Assembly (NCBI GenBank): GCA_009602735.1
Contig: WELA01009535.1
Location: forward strand, 67,282-92,148
From: Mesotaenium endlicherianum
Taxonomy: Eukaryota > Streptophyta > Zygnematophyceae > Zygnematales > Mesotaeniaceae
Reading direction: 5' to 3'
DNA length: 24,867 nucleotides
Made by a program: the position numbers and the translations under genes. The notes beneath the pieces were generated by a model, which worked only from the letters and a program-made list of their open reading frames with translations, searched no databases and was not told the origin of the DNA. How positions within the stretch are numbered: the stretch's first letter is position 1; every line of letters starts with the position of its first letter. Positions 19,372 to 24,867 of the stretch are shown here, piece after piece.

Positions 19372-21347
19372 CTAGCAACCTCGGCACCAGCTGGCTGATT
19401 GCCACTCGAGTATCACTAGCGTGCATTTGGCCTTGCATCGCACCACGTGGTCGACAACTGGAGCGACCATCTGAGGTGGTGGAAAACAATAGTTGTTTTC
19501 ACCTGCCCAGTGCTCGGTGAGGGCATTTATGGCCTCAGCGCCCACCTCTAGCCACCTAGAGTTGAACCTCGGCAGGCGCGTGTTGCTTGGTGTGGCAAAT
19601 TTATTGACCGAATGCGGCCCCCACTCTGCTTCTAGTCTTTGATCGGAGGAAAAAATCGTCCAAGTCTTTCCGCTTCGAGAGCTCATCTACCACTACATTC
19701 AATTCTCTAAGAATCCACTCTACAAACAAGTTGAGCTGGTGTCTAAGACTAATACCAAATACTTGAGCACAAGCATCTGCTAAATCTGCCTTAGACAAGC
19801 TGCTTTTTCTCAAAACATAATACATTGCTTGGCTGTCAACGCGCAAGAGCACTTGTCGCCCGCCTATCACTTGGATGGTCTTATCCAACGCTACCTTAGC
19901 AGCATGAATTCCCCTTAATGTTGACGATCCCCCGATGTTAGCAGCGGGGAGTGGGCCCAACAATTCCCACGTCTGCCCTGAGGCAACCGACCTCAGTGTT
20001 GCGCACCATGTGGTCACGCTAGCATCGGTGTGCATGACAAAATCAGGGGCCATGGGGGCCCGAATGGGAGCACCATTGAAAATAATAAAGTGCTCCTCCC
20101 AAAAAGCAAGCTCGTGGAGCAACCCTTCCGTCATGGGGACTATGTCATCCCAGGTAAACCCCTGGTTAATAACAGTGTACGTATGGCGTGTGTACATGCT
20201 CGCGATGCCCCCAATAGCCACCTTCATGGAAATAAGCTGGCCTGCTAATGATGCTATTGTTCTAATGTGCACGCTACTGGTCCAATGGGCCATAGCTCGA
20301 ACGTGGAGGAGTGTTAGCCGGAGCTTTTCCTTGCGCGTCTTGCCAATGTGCACCCAAAGTTTACAAGTGTCTATCACAACACCCAAGAACTGTGTGATTT
20401 TTGAACACGTAAGTATTGCCTTTTGCATATTCACCAAAAATCCTACTAGTGCAAGTTCGCCTAACACCAGCCGCATTGTTCGCGTGTGGGCTTTCTCACT
20501 AGGACAGCTCACCAGAAAATCGTTTAGATATGCTATGACTCGTATCCCCATCTATCTCAACCTTTCCACCAGCTCTTTCACCACTCGTGTGAACACGTAA
20601 GGTGCGATTGCAAGCCCGAATGGGAGACATGTGAAAGTGTTAATCTTCTTATCCAGCTCAAACCCCAAGAACGTATGTGCATCTTCGTGCATCTTCACGT
20701 GATGATAGCCAGATTTGAGGTCAATGGTAAACACGAAGTCGTCTACGTGCACGACATTGACTAACTTATCCAACCCCTCATACTTTAAATTTTACTTTTC
20801 TCAACGCTTTGTTCACGTGGCGGAGTTCATGAATTAACCGTAACTTCTTGCCCACGACCACGTTCAAGGGGCATATGCAGTGCGGGAGACCTGGGAGAGT
20901 CCACTCTCTGGCAGCCCCGGAGGCTACTAGCTTCCCCACTGACTCGCGAGCAAACTATATGTGTTTCTCCACACCTTTATGGTTGCGCTGGTGATGCCTA
21001 GGTGCAGTATGCGTGTCCCACACCAACTTGTAGCCACTCTCAATAGTAGAAAGGACTAACAAAGACGTACACCAACGTTTCCACAAGGCAACATTTGCTC
21101 CCAAATTTCCTGCAACCACGATTGCTTGCGGTGGTACCTTCGATGCGGTGCCGTCCGATTGCACGGCTTCTTCCTTCGGCCCCAAGAACACTTGGAGTTT
21201 GTGTTTGAAATCCTTCTCGTTGCTCACAAAAGTACCTATGACCCAACACACGATATAGCATACCCGCGGTTGGTCTTGGCCACGATGCCTCGAACGTGTC
21301 AACGATTGATTGGCATCCTCCATTACCCTGCTTCGCAATTGCAGCAT
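19372..21347 (-). pseudogene. DIRS-like reverse transcriptase-RNase H, broken
   Basis: Reading minus strand: an upstream frame (21347-20955) ends at an in-frame TAG (20957-20955) just after GVEKHI. The same frame then continues as RT-like sequence (CPLNVVVGKKLRLIHELRHV) to a frameshift near 20785. The next piece, 20773-20552, holds [12 protein letters not shown] and CLPFGLAIAPYVF and stops at TAG before 20551-19601. That piece contains the polymerase motif in altered form (AYLNDFLV instead of xLDD) and an RNase H region with HTDAS, RVDSQ and VVDELSK but RGI where a catalytic Glu normally sits. A further frameshift near 19650 leads into KFATPSNTRLPRFNSRW (19686-19372), a block found after RNase H in DIRS-like elements. 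With two active-site changes and several breaks it should be inactive. Confidence 0.88.
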
Positions 21348-21411
21348 CGGGGTACGCTATGCATGCACCGGCAACCAACTTATGTGGCACATGTGTGCAC
21401 CCTTGCGACAT

Positions 21412-22199
21412 CGCATTGCAGCCCCCCTACGCGGCGATCCAAAACTCCATAGCAGTGACCCCAACCGTGCTCCCACTGCCAATGCCTATATGGCTGGCAG
21501 GAGCCTACATGCATACTTGCGCCAGTGCGCGTGCATTCAATTTGTGCTTTGAAAGCCTTTTGCCCACACTACTCTGGCCTATAGCAACCTTGCAATACAA
21601 CGCGCCAGTGCGCAAGGGGCGACACGCCAACAAACAAAATAACAGCAGCGAGAACCAACGCTCATGAGAGTGGTCTCCATCTGTGCACAATTTGCCGGCG
21701 CCTAGGAGGCCTGCGGGGCTTTCTTCCACCCACGCACATCCATACATGCGGCGTACGTCCCTCGATGGGAGGGACATGCATCATCCGCCTACTATTGTGC
21801 CCAACAAGCAAACTAACGTAATGGCAACTATAACAACCAATAAACAGCCAAAAAGTAATTACAACAAACACCATCACGTATGCGACGATCACAAGCAAGG
21901 ACCGAGTCAGCAACCAATCAAACATAACCAAAAATTTGTGGAGTCCTAGACTTGGTACCCCACCCACATCCAAAAATTTTATGCTTCTTAAAACGTGAGC
22001 ATGTGCACCCAAATGTCCAGGGGGCCTAGGTGGCCAACTAATTCAGCAACAATTTGCCAATAAAAAATAATCATAACAATGATTCAAATTGTCCATGGAG
22101 GCCAAAGGCCTAGTTAACAATGTCCAACTACTCACGCTCCAAATAACAAAAAATGCTATAAACGCTGGGGCTGGCCACAAGGCCCCTGAGGCGGCCCTT
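21412..22199. other. Spacer between DIRS-like gag and RT regions
   Basis: Only short frames without recognisable domains are found on either strand. By position it should be the degraded end of gag and the start of pol of the DIRS-like element. It is AT-rich around 21800-22130. Confidence 0.5.
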
Positions 22200-23175
22200 A
22201 AGGCCCCTGGAAGTTTGCTACCTGAGCAGGTGCTAGCAAAGGCTGCCTTTGTTGGGGGCCTGGGCCATTAGGTGGCCCTGAAGGGCAAAAAGGAGATGTG
22301 TGGCCTACCACGTGGCATGCCAGCAACTCAAGGCATTTCTCAACATCCTAGGAGCGCGGGGGTTAGACTTAAAAGCATACGGGCTGGCCCGTGGTTTGGG
22401 GCTACTACAATCAACCTCCCTCTCCTCCTCTTTGTCCTTCTTACTCTTAGCCACTTGCTTTTGGACCCGATTCTCCCAATCCTTGCTCTCATCCTTAGTT
22501 TGCATGGACTTGACAACCTCATTAATCACATGCCAGCTATGCAAGTCCGCGGAAATGATTTGCTTTTGCCGAAAAGTTATCAAACAGAAACCTTCAGTGA
22601 GCGCGCTTTGGGCTGCTTCAATGCCTTCCTTGTCCAGCGCATCTTGGGCGTTGTGGCACAGCTCCGCAAGGTCGTTCATGACCTTCATTTGGGCGCGGTT
22701 GCCCTTCAGACAACTTGCCCACACCTGCAACCTCACTTTTCCTCTTGAGCCGCTTGAGCTGCAGTATGTCTGCCCCTGCTCCCTCGCCATCGTGAGCTCG
22801 CGAGACCTTGCTTTGCGCTAGTTTGCTCACTGCCTGCTGTAACTTGGCCATTTTGAGATGAGCAGCGTGCTGCGCAGCTTTGAGCTCAGCCGCTTCCGCC
22901 TTGCTTAGCTCGGCCTGCTCGCTTTCGTACTCTTTCAGAAACTCTGCATGTAATTTGGCGATTTCGACAGCAGTAAGCTGGCTCGCTTCGCTCGCCCTAC
23001 CGGTGTCGTTAATTTGCTCGCCATTGACCTGCTCGCCATCATTGCGTAAGTCGCTCGAGCCTCCCTGGCTTCCCTCACCTCTCTCCGTCATCGCTCGTAA
23101 GTGAGCAAACACGTTCGCGTCTCGAGTGTTTGCGGATCTATGGTACTCTATCAATCGATTTTGTATGCCCGACAT
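22200..23175 (-). pseudogene. DIRS-like gag, frameshifted
   Basis: The first frame starts at ATG 23175 (MSGIQNRLIEYHR). It has a charged A/E/K-rich, coiled-coil-like segment (AVEIAKLHAEFLKEYESEQ) and shifts frame near 22740. The continuation (22740-22306) includes VRLQVWASCLKGNRAQMK, DLAELCHNAQDALDKEG and VINEVVKSMQTKDESKDWE. A second break near 22303 splits a damaged zinc knuckle: CWHATW in one frame, then VGHTSPFC followed by a P/G/Q-rich stretch in another. The order of helical region, conserved core and CCHC remnant fits gag of DIRS-type elements. It cannot give a full product as read. Confidence 0.75.
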
Positions 23176-23250
23176 AAGATTGTTTGAGTAAGTCTTGGCA
23201 TGCAATGTCTACGCGCCTCAATGTGTAGCAGCTACATTCCTGCTGCAATG

Positions 23251-23274
23251 AGGCTTCTTTGCAAAGAGAAGCCT
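23251..23274. repeat. Perfect 8-bp-stem hairpin upstream of DIRS-like gag
   Basis: AGGCTTCT and AGAAGCCT flank an 8-nt loop. It lies about 75 nt upstream of the gag ATG in element sense. Confidence 0.85.
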
Positions 23275-23341
23275 TATGAGGGTTTCGTTTGTCGATGAAA
23301 CACGTGTGAAATCGATCAAATTTGAACACTTGTCAAACTTT

Positions 23342-23368
23342 GGTTTGCGACATTTCACGTCGCAAACC
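23342..23368. repeat. Perfect 10-bp-stem hairpin upstream of DIRS-like gag
   Basis: GGTTTGCGAC and GTCGCAAACC flank a 7-nt loop. Together with 23251-23274 it forms a hairpin cluster in the presumed leader or terminal region of the DIRS-like element. Confidence 0.9.
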
Positions 23369-23400
23369 TTCAAATTGCGCAAACCTAACCCGCCATCCAG

Positions 23401-24177
23401 ATTCCAGTGATGTGTTGGTACTGTCAATTTTCTTCTTGAGAGTTATAGTAATGAGGCCAGCAGTAAGGCCTTATTCAAAGACCGTCCTGAGGCCTGGATA
23501 AAGAGTGCCTAATGTTAGCAATGCATATAATCCTTTCAACCTTGTCATGGAGGAAGTAAATCTTTAGCATTGAATGCTATGAAAAAAGGAAGTACTCTGG
23601 CCAAGCTATCGACTCCATTATAGAAATTTTAAAGAGGCTAGGACTGGCCGCTGGAGGCTTGTATAGAATATACAACATAACTTATTGAATGATGTAATAC
23701 CATCATAATGAAAAGGTTAGTGACGGAAGCCAAGAGTCATAACGAACTTTTGTAGAATTATCTCTTTCATTGCCAATGTTTCAAACTAATGTCTCAGACT
23801 CATGCCCGGGCGACTGCGATGAACTAGAACGTGAATGACGGGTGGGAGATCAGCAAACCTCACTTGCTGAGAGGATCGCATCAGAATGGACGGCAAACAT
23901 TTGAGTGTCAGCGAACGCCTGCAAGGACGACACTGGCAAAATTTAGGAACACACAATCGCTAGTCACTGGGAGTATGTATGCAAAACGCGGCATATCTGT
24001 AAATGAGGCATGTACCAATAGATACAATGAGGGTCACCTCACAACGGCTAACACACGTCCTCAGAGAGCAGCGGAACAATGCCACCAGGGGAAAGGAGTG
24101 GGAGGAGGGAGGACATCAACAAACAGCACACATGATGATACATGAAGCTTCATGCAGAGCAAGAAGCAAAGGGCCAC
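23401..24177. other. Gene-free stretch between the DIRS-like element and the exon cluster at 24.2 kb
   Basis: Neither strand shows a recognisable protein, RNA gene or clear repeat. A 104-codon plus-strand frame at 23831-24145 has unremarkable composition and no known motif. Confidence 0.55.
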
Positions 24178-24834
24178 CTTCACAAACGGGCGATCTCGGA
24201 CGGGGAAGGCTGCCACGAAGCTGTCCTTGAGAAGCAATGAGACCTGCGCACAACGTTCCACCTCAAAGTCACTCACAGATACTGGCCCAAGCCATCAATC
24301 TAGAGAGTGCTAAGATTACCACAACTCCAGGGAAGCAAACAGACGAGCTCCAACGACTCCATAACCAGAGGCCTCCAACTACGCTCACAGCTACGACGAG
24401 ACAATACTCTATGTGGGGTGCGTGGGCAGCGGGCACGCACGCGCTCGCCGCCGTGGCGCACGTCCGTGATGCTGTGCAGCTCCAAGTCGCGACAGAGCGA
24501 CATCTGGAACTCGCGCAGGACGGCCAGAAACAGCCGGGCACTCGTCCGCTGCTCAGCCAGAGGTACAAAGACGGGGGGCTGTCAGCGGGAGGAGCAGGCA
24601 CAGCAGGCCCAATCTCTTCTCAACCCAATCCTCTTCATGACCCTCCTCCAGATGATCCTCTCACCACTCTGGTCCCCCAAGTCCCAAGAGCAAGCTCACC
24701 TGCTCCTCCGAGGTCTTATATACAGGCCGCGCGCGGGCGTGGGGCTCCGCTGCCAGCCGGCGATGGTAGGGCTTGAGCTTGGCAAAGAGGCTGCTGTACT
24801 GCGGCAGCGCCGGGAGAGCCGAGATGAGCTTAAC
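24178..24834 (-). CDS. Three internal exons of an unidentified protein-coding gene (partial)
   Basis: On the minus strand three exons fit together in phase 0: 24834-24700 (45 codons, begins VKLISALPALPQYSS, ends YKTSEEQ), 24548-24441 (36 codons, begins RTSARLFLAVLREFQ, ends DVRHGGER) and 24243-24178 (22 codons, VSLLLKDSFVAAFPV onward, ends RPFVK). Each is preceded by a pyrimidine-containing tract and CAG, and each is followed by GTGAGC, GTGCGT or GTGGCC. The GC-rich, protein-like text contrasts with its surroundings. I do not recognise the family. It does not look like the missing N-terminus of RBR, although strand and order would allow it to lie upstream in the same transcription unit. The last donor (GTGGCC) is the weakest. 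Upstream exons lie outside the window, and no downstream exon was found. Confidence 0.6.
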
Positions 24835-24867
24835 CTGCCCCCTCTCCCCCCCCTCCCCCCAGCACCC

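Larger units (their letters stand above)
18186..23400 (-). mobile_element. Degenerate DIRS-like (tyrosine-recombinase) retrotransposon
   Basis: On the minus strand the order is gag-like (23175-22200), RT-RNase H (about 21347-19372) and tyrosine recombinase (19204-18186). This order and enzyme set define DIRS/PAT-type elements and exclude LTR elements of the Ty1/Ty3 kind. The upper boundary near 23400 is a guess from the hairpin cluster. The lower part may continue at 9228-8703, beyond the nested chromovirus. At least six frameshifts or stops lie in gag and RT. I see no DIRS-type methyltransferase domain. Confidence 0.85.

Noticed and set aside
22272..22821. Plus-strand frames of 158 and 173 codons
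   Set aside because: They are antisense shadows of the frameshifted DIRS-like gag, which has recognisable blocks on the minus strand.
18186..23400. DIRS-type adenine methyltransferase domain
   Set aside because: I looked between RNase H and the recombinase and in the gag-RT spacer and saw no methyltransferase motif in any frame.
24237..24776. 179-codon plus-strand frame
   Set aside because: It is antisense to the three phase-consistent minus-strand exons and has low-complexity composition typical of a shadow frame.
24178..24834. Exon cluster as the missing RBR N-terminus
   Set aside because: Strand and order fit, but the residues show none of the RB N-terminal domain blocks I would expect.

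Overview
This is eukaryotic nuclear DNA, most likely from a green-lineage organism (streptophyte or alga). The evidence is a plant-type retinoblastoma-related gene, a CSN4 gene with short GT-AG introns, and an LTR retrotransposon whose primer site resembles the plant initiator-Met tRNA site. The window also holds a tyrosine-recombinase (DIRS/PAT-like) retroelement. Such elements are known from green algae but not from flowering plants, so an algal or early-diverging streptophyte host is the best inference. The species cannot be fixed from sequence alone.

Layout. 1-1245 (+): the last six exons visible of COP9 signalosome subunit 4. 1246-3023: gene-free spacer between two converging genes. 3024-6739 (-): nine exons of a retinoblastoma-related protein (pocket A, pocket B and C-terminal tail). 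All splice phases agree and give 686 residues, but the usual N-terminal third is absent. 6785-8308: non-coding, with small repeats and hairpins. 8309-8702: an old, truncated LTR relative. 8703-9228: inverted-repeat-rich DNA, possibly the far end of the DIRS-like element. 9234-18180 (-): a complete, young Ty3/gypsy chromovirus of 8947 bp with 735-bp LTRs and a perfect 5-bp target duplication (TAATG). 18186 to about 23400 (-): the DIRS-like element, with degraded gag and RT-RNase H but an uninterrupted tyrosine-recombinase frame. 23400-24177: no gene seen. 24178-24834 (-): three phase-compatible exons of a gene I do not recognise.

The chromovirus is the most interesting object. Its gag and pol frames overlap by 45 nt. 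The overlap carries a textbook -1 frameshift signal: TTTAAAA in the correct phase, a 7-nt spacer and a perfect 10-bp stem. Downstream of pol it carries a third sense-strand ORF of about 562 codons, with a long charged coiled coil and no recognised family. A TACTAAC branch-site-like motif and a CAG acceptor sit right in front of that ORF's ATG, which suggests expression from a spliced subgenomic RNA. The chromovirus landed immediately 3' of the DIRS recombinase stop codon, so this is a nested insertion that left the recombinase frame untouched.
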